Below, one piece after another: positions 26,984-35,788 of a DNA stretch of 64,000 nucleotides; within the stretch, counting starts at the first letter, position 1; each line of letters starts with the position of its first letter. The position numbers and the translations under genes are program-made. This stretch comes from an uncultured Lachnospiraceae bacterium. GTDB taxonomy: Bacteria > Bacillota > Clostridia > Lachnospirales > Lachnospiraceae. Location: contig CALWLN010000209.1 in the NCBI GenBank assembly GCA_944381535.1, positions 1-64,000 on the forward strand. Reading direction: 5' to 3'. Under the pieces are notes generated by a model. That model did no database searches, was not told where the DNA came from, and saw only the letters and a list, made by a program, of their open reading frames with translations.

Positions 26984-28264
26984 CTACACATTCTGTAAAC
27001 ATGTGTCTTTACCTAATTTCTGAAACATAATTTGCTTATAATTCTCAACTCCAGGCTGATTGAAAGGATTTACATCAAGCAACCTCGCCGAATAATAGCA
27101 TGCCATTTCAAAAAAATAAAATAATTCTCCAAATGTCTCTTCGTTCAGTTCCGGCATGCTAATTACGCTGCACGGAAAGCGTTTGCTATGTGCGGAAAGT
27201 GTTGCCGCAAACGCTATCCTGTTAATATCAGCCAAATCCTGATTTTGGATATATTCAAAACCATCCTCTATACCATCTTTTTCAATCTTACGAGACGCGG
27301 TATCACATCTTATATCCAAAAACGTCTCGTACATAATCCCCGAGCCTTCCTGGATATACTGCCCAATGGAATGCAGGTCTTCAGAAAATATCGCAAACGT
27401 TGGAAAAACCCCTTTGTCACACTTTCCTTCACTTTCCCCAAATAATTGTACCCACCATTTTGAAAATCGCATCATTCTTGGTTCAAAGGAGGATAACATT
27501 TCTATATGATAGCCTTCCTTATACATCTTGTTGCGCATTACCGCATAATGAATCGCCGGATTGGACTCTATCGGAGATTGCTCCAACATTTTACGCATAT
27601 TTTTTGCACCTTGTACCAACTGGAATATATTCCTTCCCGCCACTGCAATTGGCAATAATCCCACAGAAGATAAAACTGAAAATCTGCCCCCAATATTAGT
27701 GGGAAACGGCAAAAAGCAATAGCCCTTTTCCCTGCAAAGTATTTCTAACGAACTGCCTCTTGTTCCAGTGCATATTATTCGTTGCGCATAATCGCTTCCA
27801 TATGTTTCTTTCATATATTTCCGCAAAATGCGAAATGTAATTCCCGGCTCCAGGGTTTCAAAATTTTTTGCTATAACATTTACATAAATACTCTTTCCTT
27901 GAATCTGTTGCATTACTTTATTCATGCAATCTGCAGACAAGAAATTTCCCGCCCATATAATTTCAATATCTCCATTTGCTCCCAGTGCCTCAATAACCGC
28001 TCGAGCTCCCTGATTAGATCCTCCCACACCCACAACGATAAATGCTTCTGCACGTGTCCTTATCTTGTCTGCAAGTGTCTTATATTCTCTCAGACTTCTT
28101 TCATCCGCCCACTCATCTATATTCATCCATCCAAGGCTATTGCTATATTCCGCTATGTTTTCAAATTTGTTTTCAAAAATAAATTTATCTCTTTTAATGT
28201 CTTTTAATAGTAATTGCTCAAAACTGCTATCCTTTGTTATAATTTGATATTTTAAATTACTCAT
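26984..28264 (-). CDS. Glucose-6-phosphate isomerase family protein
   Basis: A 426-residue PGI of the Bacillus-type length class. Visible motifs: VVGVGGSNQGARAVIEAL (sugar-phosphate loop), CTGTRGSS, LFGESEGK (catalytic Glu), HSIGQYIQEGSG (catalytic His), and NPFNQPGVENYK. It is the first gene of a 13-gene sugar operon rather than a housekeeping copy next to glycolysis genes. With no hexokinase in the operon, the true substrate may be a sugar already charged at C6. Confidence 0.88.
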   Translation of the reverse strand: MSNLKYQIITKDSSFEQLLLKDIKRDKFIFENKFENIAEYSNSLGWMNIDEWADERSLREYKTLADKIRTRAEAFIVVGVGGSNQGARAVIEALGANGDIEIIWAGNFLSADCMNKVMQQIQGKSIYVNVIAKNFETLEPGITFRILRKYMKETYGSDYAQRIICTGTRGSSLEILCREKGYCFLPFPTNIGGRFSVLSSVGLLPIAVAGRNIFQLVQGAKNMRKMLEQSPIESNPAIHYAVMRNKMYKEGYHIEMLSSFEPRMMRFSKWWVQLFGESEGKCDKGVFPTFAIFSEDLHSIGQYIQEGSGIMYETFLDIRCDTASRKIEKDGIEDGFEYIQNQDLADINRIAFAATLSAHSKRFPCSVISMPELNEETFGELFYFFEMACYYSARLLDVNPFNQPGVENYKQIMFQKLGKDTCLQNV

Positions 28265-28307
28265 CTATTCTCCTCTTTGAACTTTATTTTATTATTTAAT
28301 TTAATTT

Positions 28308-28336
28308 ATTATAATATATATTTTTTGTTCCATCAA
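28308..28336 (-). promoter_or_regulatory. Promoter of the sugar operon
   Basis: On the minus strand a -35 TTGATG (28331-28336) and a consensus -10 TATAAT (28308-28313) are separated by exactly 17 bases, 44 bp upstream of the isomerase start. No other strong pair was seen between the 13 co-oriented genes, so this probably drives the whole operon. Confidence 0.7.
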
Positions 28337-28350
28337 TATACATTTTTTCA

Positions 28351-28372
28351 CAAATATTTTTCTCGATATTTG
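28351..28372. promoter_or_regulatory. Candidate ROK-repressor operator
   Basis: CAAATAT (28351-28357) and ATATTTG (28366-28372) form a perfect 7-bp inverted repeat with an 8-base centre, about 15 bp upstream of the operon's -35. AT-rich palindromes of this span are typical ROK operators. Assignment to the operon's own repressor is inferred. From 28373 to 28514 I see only a small palindrome (GAGAT/ATCTC at about 28400) and no gene. Confidence 0.4.
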
Positions 28373-28514
28373 TTCATTACATACAAAAAATATATCGTTG
28401 GAGATCAGAATCTCTGAACCGAAGTCTAATCTGCAGAAGAATTGAGTACAATATATATGCTTCAGCCTCATTTAGATACTCATATTATAATTCTTTCCCA
28501 ATGCCTGACAGCAG

Positions 28515-28570
28515 AAAACAGCCGGAATATGCTGCCCCCAAACCGGGCGGCCTGATTCCGGCTGCTATGT
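28515..28570 (-). terminator. Terminator after the GH2 gene
   Basis: CAGCCGGAAT (28519-28528) and ATTCCGGCTG (28555-28564) are a perfect 10-bp stem. Read on the minus strand it is followed by TTTTCTGC. It lies 46 bp after the GH2 stop and separates that gene from the AT-rich sugar operon. Confidence 0.7.
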
Positions 28571-28609
28571 TTTACTCCTCACCTGTCATTTTTCACAGGC
28601 TGCTTTATC

Positions 28610-30409
28610 CTACCAGTAATTTCTCCAATACCCTACCTGTCTCTCGTTAATCTCCTTGATGATCTCCGGCTCAATCTTAAAGTTCCTGTCCACATCCATC
28701 AGCCCGTTGATCTCCTGCTGCACGTCGGACACCTGGGTATAGCAGAACCCGCACACATAGGGAAGTTCCTTCACCGCAGTGGTGATACTGTCAAAGCGGC
28801 GGATAAATTCCTCCTTGGTATTCACCTTGTTGCCGTAGCCCCAGCCGGAATCGTCGTTGTTGAAGGCAATCCCGCCATATTCGCTGATGATAACGGGCTG
28901 CCCCTGGTACCGGTATCCTCTCGCCAGGGCGGCCTTATGCTTGCCATGGTATACCTGATCCGTCAAAATCTCATCCTTACATTCCCCATAGCGGGCCTTC
29001 AGTACCTCCCCCGCCTCCTCGTAATCATGCAGGGTGATGATATCAGATACCGTATGCTCCCACCCATCGTTTACGATCACCGGGCGGTACTTATCCACGC
29101 TCTTGGTCAGATGGTAAATGGCTTCCGTAAAATGCTGTTCCTCCCGTTTTGTCTCCACCTTGCCGATTCCCCAGGATTCGTTGAAAGGCGTCCAGGTGAT
29201 AATGCAGGGATGGTTATAGTTCTGTTTCACAATCTCCATCCACTCTCTGGTGAATTCCTCCACCGCATTATCCGAATACTGATAGGCTGCGGCCATTTCG
29301 CTCCAGACCAGCATTCCTTTCACATCACACCAGTACAGGAACCGCTCATCCTCGATTTTCTGGTGCTTTCTCAGCCCATTGTACCCCAGCGCCTGAATCT
29401 TGTCGATGTCCTCAATGAGAGCTTCCTCGCTGGGGGGCGTCAGATGGGAGGGTCCCCAGTAACCCTGGTCCAGAATCAGCCGCTGGTACAGGGGGCGTCC
29501 GTTCAGCAAAATGTTCGGTCCCTCGATACGAATCTCCCGCATGGCGAAGTAAGAGCCTGCCTCATCCAGCACCTCCTTCTGATTCACCAGGCGGAACTCG
29601 ATATCATACAGGTGCGGCGCCTCCGGACTCCAGGTCATCACCGTCCACTCCAGGCCGTCCTCTTTCTTCACAAACAGATCTATTTTACTCTGCACATGAC
29701 CGGACAACACTGCGCAAAGGGTTTTGTTGATCAGCGCGCCGTCAAAGGATACAACGGCCTCCACCATCAGATCCCCGTTCATCATGCACTCCGGCGCATT
29801 CACGTTGTACTCCAGTTCCAGGCTGTAATCCTCAAGATTCGGCGTCATTTTCACAGAGTCCAGACGCACCTTTGGCGCATACTCTGTCCAAACGGTTTTC
29901 CAGATTCCGGTGGTCTGCACATACCAGCAACCGAAGTTTCGGTCAATCCAGCGCTGCTTTCCCCTGGGCTGCTGCATATCGAAGGAATCCTCCGCCTTCA
30001 CCACAATCTCGTTATCTCCGTCCTTCACCAGATTTGTGATATCAAAGGAAAATCTGGCATAGCCGCCTCTGTGGCTTCCGGCAAACTGCCCGTTGACCCA
30101 CAGCTTTGTCACAAAATCGCTGCCCTCAAAATGGATGATGTAGTTGTCCTTCCCAAGCCTGCCCGCGTCCACCTGTACGGTTCTGCGATACCAGATATTA
30201 TCATGGCGGGTTTCGTCCTGGATTCCGCTTAAGCTTGTCTCATAGGTGAAGGGCACCTGAATCTTCAAGCCGCCCTTGAAATTCTCATACCACTTTTCCT
30301 GTTCACCGCAGTTTGCGTCGTCAAACGCAAAATCCCAGGTTCCGTTCAGATTCTCCCAGTTATCTCTCACAAATTGCGGTCTTGGATAGTCTTTTACATA
30401 GCATTTCAT
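28610..30409 (-). CDS. Glycoside hydrolase family 2 (beta-galactosidase/beta-glucuronidase-like)
   Basis: A 599-residue GH2 enzyme. It has an N-terminal jelly-roll (PRPQFVRDNWENLNGTWDFAFDD), an immunoglobulin-like middle domain and a TIM barrel. The acid/base Glu is in TWTPFNESWGIGK and the nucleophile Glu in VISEYGGIAF. No signal peptide, so cytoplasmic. I chose the start MKCYVKD because GGAGG lies at the right spacing just upstream. Its length is that of the short GH2 forms. Specificity cannot be read from sequence. The ArsR-like gene upstream may control it. Confidence 0.88.
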   Translation of the reverse strand: MKCYVKDYPRPQFVRDNWENLNGTWDFAFDDANCGEQEKWYENFKGGLKIQVPFTYETSLSGIQDETRHDNIWYRRTVQVDAGRLGKDNYIIHFEGSDFVTKLWVNGQFAGSHRGGYARFSFDITNLVKDGDNEIVVKAEDSFDMQQPRGKQRWIDRNFGCWYVQTTGIWKTVWTEYAPKVRLDSVKMTPNLEDYSLELEYNVNAPECMMNGDLMVEAVVSFDGALINKTLCAVLSGHVQSKIDLFVKKEDGLEWTVMTWSPEAPHLYDIEFRLVNQKEVLDEAGSYFAMREIRIEGPNILLNGRPLYQRLILDQGYWGPSHLTPPSEEALIEDIDKIQALGYNGLRKHQKIEDERFLYWCDVKGMLVWSEMAAAYQYSDNAVEEFTREWMEIVKQNYNHPCIITWTPFNESWGIGKVETKREEQHFTEAIYHLTKSVDKYRPVIVNDGWEHTVSDIITLHDYEEAGEVLKARYGECKDEILTDQVYHGKHKAALARGYRYQGQPVIISEYGGIAFNNDDSGWGYGNKVNTKEEFIRRFDSITTAVKELPYVCGFCYTQVSDVQQEINGLMDVDRNFKIEPEIIKEINERQVGYWRNYW

Positions 30410-30611
30410 GATGTCTGATTCCTCCATTGATTTTTGTTTTGATTGCAGCCTGACGCAGGCAGCTTCCGGATTTTCCGCATTTCTCCGTGTTCTCAACTTT
30501 ATCAACAATTTTTCTGTTTAATTCAATTTGATTATACCATTTTTCGTCGGTTTGTCAACTATATTCTTCTATATTTCGGCTGTATTTTGCATCTTTTCCC
30601 TATTTTATTTC

Positions 30612-30655
30612 TATTATAACAAAATTACTGTTATAATAGGCTTTCTGTTATAATA
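30612..30655. promoter_or_regulatory. Three 10-bp boxes at 17-bp spacing
   Basis: TATTATAACA (30612-30621) is followed by two copies of its reverse complement, TGTTATAATA, at 30629-30638 and 30646-30655. Each box starts 17 bp after the one before. They lie in the 289-bp gap between the ArsR-like gene and GH2, about 200 bp before the GH2 start. They look like a multi-site operator and could also supply -10 elements (TATAAT). Confidence 0.45.
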
Positions 30656-30698
30656 CGCTGCTCCTTCAACCGGCAAACTTCATACGCAACGTTCCCCG

Positions 30699-31619
30699 TC
30701 AATATTCAATGGTCATAATCAAGTCCTGGCTGTAGTCTCCGAAATCCTTCCCGAACAGATTAAATCCACCCACATACCGGGCGTCCGCTTTATTTCCAAT
30801 GCGCACCTTCACAAACGCCTCCTCCATCAGACAGAGCTTATCGATAGTGCAATCCCCGGCATACTCCCCATTGACGTAGCTGCCCTGTTCATTCACCTCC
30901 CAGGTCACCCAGAATCCATACTGAGTTCTGCCCTCCGACCACCCCGGCGGATTCAGCCGACCGCGCCTTTCCCCCATATCCCCGGGGCTTGTCCAGGTGC
31001 CGCACTCTTTGCCGTTGATCCAGACCGTAATATCCGACTTCCAGTCTTCCTTGTAATTGACCGCCTCCGAACAGATTTCCCCGGAAAAGGACAATTTTTT
31101 CGGCGTCCGCTTCTTGGGAACCCCGTTGGGAAATTTATACTCCACATAACCAGCCGAGGTCCACAAAATCCCCGCCCGTATTTTCTCGGGATAATAAAAG
31201 CACTGCTCCATATCCTCATTTCCCAGAACCCCGTCCACCGACCAGAGGCCGCAGGTGGGAAACACCTGGCAGGCCGTAAAGGCCCCCACGGGCATTTCCA
31301 TATTCACCACCTCGTTGACTGCGGTATTCCGTTTCACCAGATTGATATTCACACAGTCCACCTGGCGGGTACACAGCTTGGTGCTCCCCCGGGTTCCCGG
31401 CTGCTCCTCCATCCGAATCAGTCCGGCCTTCTCCAGGATTCTGGCATGGAACGCCGCACTGGAGGCCGGCAGATTCATCTCCCGGGCAATCTCCCCGATG
31501 ATCAGGCTCCTGTCATACAAAAGCTGCAGCATTTCCAGCCGCACCGTGGAGGACAGCGCCTTTCCAAGATCAAACAGTTCCTCCGTCTTATCGATATCAT
31601 ATTCTTTGAACTTCGACAT
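30699..31619 (-). CDS. ArsR-like HTH transcriptional regulator with C-terminal sensory domain
   Basis: A 306-residue protein. The N-terminal winged helix reads LSSTVRLEMLQLLYDRSLIIGEIAREMNLPASSAAFHARILEKAGLI, as in ArsR-type regulators. No metal-binding cysteine pair of ArsR/SmtB is visible. The remaining roughly 200 residues are not recognised and may bind a small molecule. I chose the start MSKFKEY because AAAGGCGG lies upstream; a longer in-frame reading runs back towards secA. It precedes GH2 in the same direction, so it probably controls glycoside use. Confidence 0.7.
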   Translation of the reverse strand: MSKFKEYDIDKTEELFDLGKALSSTVRLEMLQLLYDRSLIIGEIAREMNLPASSAAFHARILEKAGLIRMEEQPGTRGSTKLCTRQVDCVNINLVKRNTAVNEVVNMEMPVGAFTACQVFPTCGLWSVDGVLGNEDMEQCFYYPEKIRAGILWTSAGYVEYKFPNGVPKKRTPKKLSFSGEICSEAVNYKEDWKSDITVWINGKECGTWTSPGDMGERRGRLNPPGWSEGRTQYGFWVTWEVNEQGSYVNGEYAGDCTIDKLCLMEEAFVKVRIGNKADARYVGGFNLFGKDFGDYSQDLIMTIEY

Positions 31620-31729
31620 ATTTAACCGCCTTTCTCCGCATCCTCTAAAAACGGAGGGCTGCATAGCCCTCCATCTTAAGGATTCTAACATCTTATTGCT
31701 GCTCACGAGCCGCCCATAACGCGCTTCCC

Positions 31730-34294
31730 TTACAGCCGCCCACAGCACTGCTTATACTTCTTGCCGCTTCCGCAGGGGCAGGGATCGTTGGGGTAAATCT
31801 TGGCATTCTCACGGCGCACCGGTCCCTTCTGGGCGGATTCATCACGGTTGGTTCCGGTCACCTTGGCCACCTGCTCACGTTCCACCTTCTGCTCAATCTT
31901 CACATGGAACAGCAGGCGCACCGTATCTTCCTGGATATTGGCAATCATGTTGTCAAACATGTCAAAGCCGCTCATCTTGTATTCCACCAGCGGGTCTCTC
32001 TGGCCGTAGGCCTGCAAACCGATACCCTGCCGCAGCTGATCCATATCGTCGATATGATCCATCCACTTCCGGTCGATAACCTTAAGAAGAATCACCCGCT
32101 CCAGCTCACGGACTGCCTCCGGCTCCGGGAACTCCGCTTCCTTCAGCTCGTAGAGCTTCACAGCCTGCTCCTTTAGGCGGTGCTTCAATTCGTTGGCCTT
32201 AATGCCCTTCACATCCTCCGGCGCCACAGGCTTTAATGGTATAATGGGGATAAGAAGCTGGTTTAATTCATTCAAATCCCACTCGTCGCTGGGCTGGTCC
32301 GCGGAAATACAGGTCTCCACCGTATTTTCCACCCGGTCGGTGATCATCTTGTAGATTACGTCCCGCATGCTCTCGCCATCCAGCACCCGGCGACGCTCCG
32401 CATAGATGATCTCTCTCTGCTCATTCATCACCTGGTCATATTCCAACAGATTTTTACGGATTCCGAAGTTGTTGCTCTCAATCTTCTTCTGGGCTTTCTC
32501 TATGGCGTTGGACAGCATCTTGTGCTGAATCTGCTCATTTTCCGGCACACCCAGGGCGTTGAACATGTTCATCAGACGCTCAGAACCGAAGAGCCTCATC
32601 AAATCGTCCTCCAGAGAAATGAAGAACTGGGACTCACCCGGGTCTCCCTGACGACCGGAACGTCCCCGCAGCTGATTATCGATACGCCGGGACTCGTGAC
32701 GCTCGGTACCGATAATCTTAAGGCCGCCAGCCTCCTTGGCCTTCTCGTCCAGCTTGATATCCGTACCACGACCCGCCATGTTGGTGGCGATGGTAACCGC
32801 CCCATGGACACCGGCCTCCGCCACGATCTCCGCCTCCAGCTCATGGAACTTGGCATTCAGCACCTTATGTTGAATTCCTTTGCGCTTCAGAAGGGCGCTG
32901 ACCTCCTCGGAGGCCTCGATGGTGATGGTACCCACCAGCACCGGCTGCCCCTTCTCATGGGCCTTGACGATCTCCTCGATAACTGCGTGGAGCTTCTCCT
33001 TTTTGGTCTTATAAACGGCGTCCTGCAGATCCACACGGGCAATGGGACGGTTGGTGGGAATCTCGATCACGTCCATGCCGTAAATATCACGGAATTCCTT
33101 CTCCTCCGTCAGCGCCGTACCGGTCATACCTGCTTTTTTCTTATATTTATTAAAGAAATTCTGGAATGTAATGGTGGCCAGAGTCTTGCTCTCCCGCTTC
33201 ACCTTCACGTGCTCCTTGGCCTCGATGGCCTGATGGAGACCGTCGGAATATCTTCTGCCGGGCATGATACGTCCGGTAAACTCATCCACGATCATGACCT
33301 TGTCGTCCACAACCACGTAATCCTGATCCCGGAACATCAGATTGTGGGCTCGGAGCGCCAGAATAATGTTGTGCTGGATTTCCAGGTTCTCCGCGTCCGC
33401 CAGGTTGTCGATCTGGAAGAATTTCTCCACCTTCTTCACGCCCTCGGCGGTGAGAATGACCACCTTATCCTTCTCATTGACAATAAAGTCTCCGCTCTCC
33501 TCGATTTCCACGCCCATAAGCGCATCCATTTTGGAAAATTCCTGACTGGCCTCGCCACGCTCCATCTGCCTTGCAAGGATATCGCAGGCCTCGTAAAGCT
33601 TGGTGGATTTGCCGCTCTGGCCGGAGATGATCAGCGGTGTCCTGGCTTCATCAATAAGAACCGAGTCCACCTCGTCGATGATGGCGTAGTGAAGGTCCCG
33701 CTGTACCAGCTGTTCCTTGTAGATCACCATATTGTCACGGAGGTAATCAAATCCCAGCTCATTGTTGGTCACATAGGTAATGTCGCAGGCATAGGCCTCC
33801 CGGCGCTCATTGTTGTCCATGGAATTTAAAACCACGCCCACGGTCAGTCCCAGGAATTCATGTACCTTACCCATCCACTCCGCGTCACGCTTGGCCAGGT
33901 AATCATTGACGGTCACAATATGAACGCCCTTGCCCTCCAGGGCATTTAAGTAGGCCGGAAGAGTAGCCACCAAAGTCTTACCTTCACCGGTTTTCATCTC
34001 GGCAATACGACCCTGGTGAAGCACCACGCCTCCGATGAGCTGTACTCGGTAATGTTCCAGACCAATGGAACGCTTGGCCGCCTCACGAACGACGGCATAG
34101 GCTTCCGGCAGCAGCTGGTCCAGGGTTTCCCCATCCGCCAGCCGCTTTTTAAATTCCGCTGTCTTATCTCTCAACTGTTCATCGGTCAACCCCTGCATGG
34201 TTGGACGAAGGGCCTCGATCTTATCTACAATCGGAATGACCAGCTTCACTTCCCGCTCACTGTGGGTGCCAAAAATTTTCTGTATTACTCCCAT
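31730..34294 (-). CDS. secA: Preprotein translocase ATPase SecA
   Basis: An 854-residue SecA, the motor of Sec-dependent protein export. Walker A is in [12 protein letters not shown] in [22 protein letters not shown], and the second motor domain contains [10 protein letters not shown] and [13 protein letters not shown]. The C-terminus ends in the SecB/zinc-binding motif [13 protein letters not shown]. The start MGVIQKI follows AGGAG at 7 bases; a GTG eight codons earlier lacks a site. A promoter lies at 34349-34377. Confidence 0.97.
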   Translation of the reverse strand: MGVIQKIFGTHSEREVKLVIPIVDKIEALRPTMQGLTDEQLRDKTAEFKKRLADGETLDQLLPEAYAVVREAAKRSIGLEHYRVQLIGGVVLHQGRIAEMKTGEGKTLVATLPAYLNALEGKGVHIVTVNDYLAKRDAEWMGKVHEFLGLTVGVVLNSMDNNERREAYACDITYVTNNELGFDYLRDNMVIYKEQLVQRDLHYAIIDEVDSVLIDEARTPLIISGQSGKSTKLYEACDILARQMERGEASQEFSKMDALMGVEIEESGDFIVNEKDKVVILTAEGVKKVEKFFQIDNLADAENLEIQHNIILALRAHNLMFRDQDYVVVDDKVMIVDEFTGRIMPGRRYSDGLHQAIEAKEHVKVKRESKTLATITFQNFFNKYKKKAGMTGTALTEEKEFRDIYGMDVIEIPTNRPIARVDLQDAVYKTKKEKLHAVIEEIVKAHEKGQPVLVGTITIEASEEVSALLKRKGIQHKVLNAKFHELEAEIVAEAGVHGAVTIATNMAGRGTDIKLDEKAKEAGGLKIIGTERHESRRIDNQLRGRSGRQGDPGESQFFISLEDDLMRLFGSERLMNMFNALGVPENEQIQHKMLSNAIEKAQKKIESNNFGIRKNLLEYDQVMNEQREIIYAERRRVLDGESMRDVIYKMITDRVENTVETCISADQPSDEWDLNELNQLLIPIIPLKPVAPEDVKGIKANELKHRLKEQAVKLYELKEAEFPEPEAVRELERVILLKVIDRKWMDHIDDMDQLRQGIGLQAYGQRDPLVEYKMSGFDMFDNMIANIQEDTVRLLFHVKIEQKVEREQVAKVTGTNRDESAQKGPVRRENAKIYPNDPCPCGSGKKYKQCCGRL

Positions 34295-34348
34295 ATGTTC
34301 GCTCCTATCTTCTCCCACTTTAACTCCTGTGGGAACAAACTACCGTTT

Positions 34349-34377
34349 ATTGTACCACTTTATGGGCATTTAAACAA
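34349..34377 (-). promoter_or_regulatory. secA promoter
   Basis: Minus-strand -35 TTGTTT (34372-34377), a 17-base spacer and -10 TACAAT (34349-34354), 55 bp upstream of the secA start. Confidence 0.6.
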
Positions 34378-34597
34378 TAGTGAATCCCGTGAACGATTTA
34401 TAAATTTTTTGTGAAGGGTATTTTTCAGGGAGTGTGGAAATTGGCAGCTAATAACAGATTTTGTCTGGAGGCCGCCCTGGGCGGCGATCTTGTTAAGAAT
34501 AAACCTCTTTTCTTCCTTCCTCAAGTGTGGTATGATAGTAGGCGATTTTTAAGAACTATGCGTCACGGAACAAATTTACGAGAAAGGATGAGAGAAT
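34378..34597. other. Noncoding stretch between secA and the TSCPD gene
   Basis: Part of a 303-bp divergent gap. Apart from the secA promoter I see a weak plus-strand -10 (TATGAT near 34530) that could serve the TSCPD gene. No RNA gene or repeat was recognised. Confidence 0.3.
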
Positions 34598-34858
34598 ATG
34601 GGATACAAATACAAGACAAAAGGCACCTGTTCCACCATGATCGAGGTGGAACTGGACGGGAACATAGTAAAAAATGTAGTATTCACCGGAGGCTGCAACG
34701 GCAATCTTAAGGCAATCCCAAAGTTAGTGGAAGGCCTGACCGTGGAGCAGGTGGAACAAAAAATCGGGGGCATTTCCTGCAACGGCAAGCCCACCTCCTG
34801 CGGCGACCAGCTGGCAAAAGCCTGCCGGGCGGCCTATGAGGCGTCGCTGGCCGGCTAG
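34598..34858 (+). CDS. TSCPD-domain small protein
   Basis: An 86-residue protein matching the short TSCPD family, named for a Thr-Ser-Cys-Pro-Asp-like motif and related to the C-terminal domain of vitamin B12-dependent ribonucleotide reductases. Visible features: TKGTCSTMIEVELDG, VVFTGGCNGNLKAIPKLVEG, and a cysteine-rich end (ISCNGKPTSCGDQLAKAC). A role in metal binding or nucleotide metabolism is possible; function of the stand-alone form is unknown. AAAGGATGA precedes the ATG. Confidence 0.8.
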   Translation: MGYKYKTKGTCSTMIEVELDGNIVKNVVFTGGCNGNLKAIPKLVEGLTVEQVEQKIGGISCNGKPTSCGDQLAKACRAAYEASLAG

Positions 34859-35025
34859 AAATGGCTCCTCTGCCCCACCAACCCATATTGCGCGCCAGCG
34901 CGCCGTCCGCTTCTCCAATGACGGCTCGATGGCGCACGAATAAAGCCAGTGCCGGCCATGCGCCTTCTGTCTTCACAACAGTGATTACATGGTCATCGAG
35001 TTTCTTTATTTACTATCGAATCTCT

Positions 35026-35721
35026 TTACAGCTCCTCAATAAACCGGACGCCCTTCAAGTCCCCATAAGTTTCTATCAGCGTTTCATGGGGGGTACCGGG
35101 TGGAAACCGAAGCGTCATGGTAGCAGCCACAATCATGGATCTATTCTCGTTCCTGGTCCGTTTGATTTCCAAATTGCTCACCGTACTCTTCTGACTGCGG
35201 ACATGCGCAAGAAACCTGCTTACAGCCTCCATTCCAGTGAATTCCGCATAAATAGAGAAAACCCCAGAATTCCTATACAGGCGTTTGTCCACAATCTGCA
35301 TAACCCACAAGGCGCTCCAGATGGCAAGAAAGCCGATAATCCCACCGGAATAAAATCCGGCGCCCAGGGCCAGACCAATGCACGCAGCCGCCCAAAGGCC
35401 GGCCGCCGTCGTCAGCCCTTTTACCTGCCTTTGCTTTGTTACCAGTATGGTTCCTGCGCCGAGAAATCCGATACCACTGATTACCTGGGCAGCAATACGG
35501 CCAGAATCTCCCGAACCCGTGACGTTTGTCAGGTAAATTCCGGTCATCATAGCCAGAGCCGAGCCCAAACAGACCACCATATAGGTACGGAAGCCTGCCG
35601 GACGTCCCTTCTTCTCCCGATCATAACCTAGAATCCCGCTGAACAGTAAAGCAAGTCCGGAACGCAGCAAAATCGACCATATTGTTAAGTCCTTTAACAC
35701 GAGTATATTTTCTAATATCAT
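35026..35721 (-). CDS. MgtC/SapB family membrane protein
   Basis: A 231-residue protein with about five N-terminal transmembrane segments, including the family hallmark GILGYDREKKGRPAGFRTYMVVCLGSAL and the later GIGFLGAGTIL. A soluble C-terminal domain follows. MgtC/SapB proteins are linked to Mg homeostasis and acid or low-Mg survival; the exact role here is unknown. The start MILENIL has GGAGG 6 bases upstream. Confidence 0.85.
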   Translation of the reverse strand: MILENILVLKDLTIWSILLRSGLALLFSGILGYDREKKGRPAGFRTYMVVCLGSALAMMTGIYLTNVTGSGDSGRIAAQVISGIGFLGAGTILVTKQRQVKGLTTAAGLWAAACIGLALGAGFYSGGIIGFLAIWSALWVMQIVDKRLYRNSGVFSIYAEFTGMEAVSRFLAHVRSQKSTVSNLEIKRTRNENRSMIVAATMTLRFPPGTPHETLIETYGDLKGVRFIEEL

Positions 35722-35788
35722 GCATACCTCCGTTTCCGGCAACAAATATCTTCTAATTCCTTTGGCGACACTCTCACATAAGTAATTT

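Noticed and set aside
28937..30232. Long plus-strand frame opposite GH2 (431 codons)
   Set aside because: Antisense shadow of a codon-biased gene; no ribosome binding site and no recognisable domain.
32522..33829. Long plus-strand frame opposite secA (435 codons)
   Set aside because: Antisense shadow of secA; no start signals or family motifs.
34889..34902. GCGCGC-CA-GCGCGC palindrome after the TSCPD gene
   Set aside because: Short and without a T-run; could arise by chance in GC-rich DNA, so not called a terminator.
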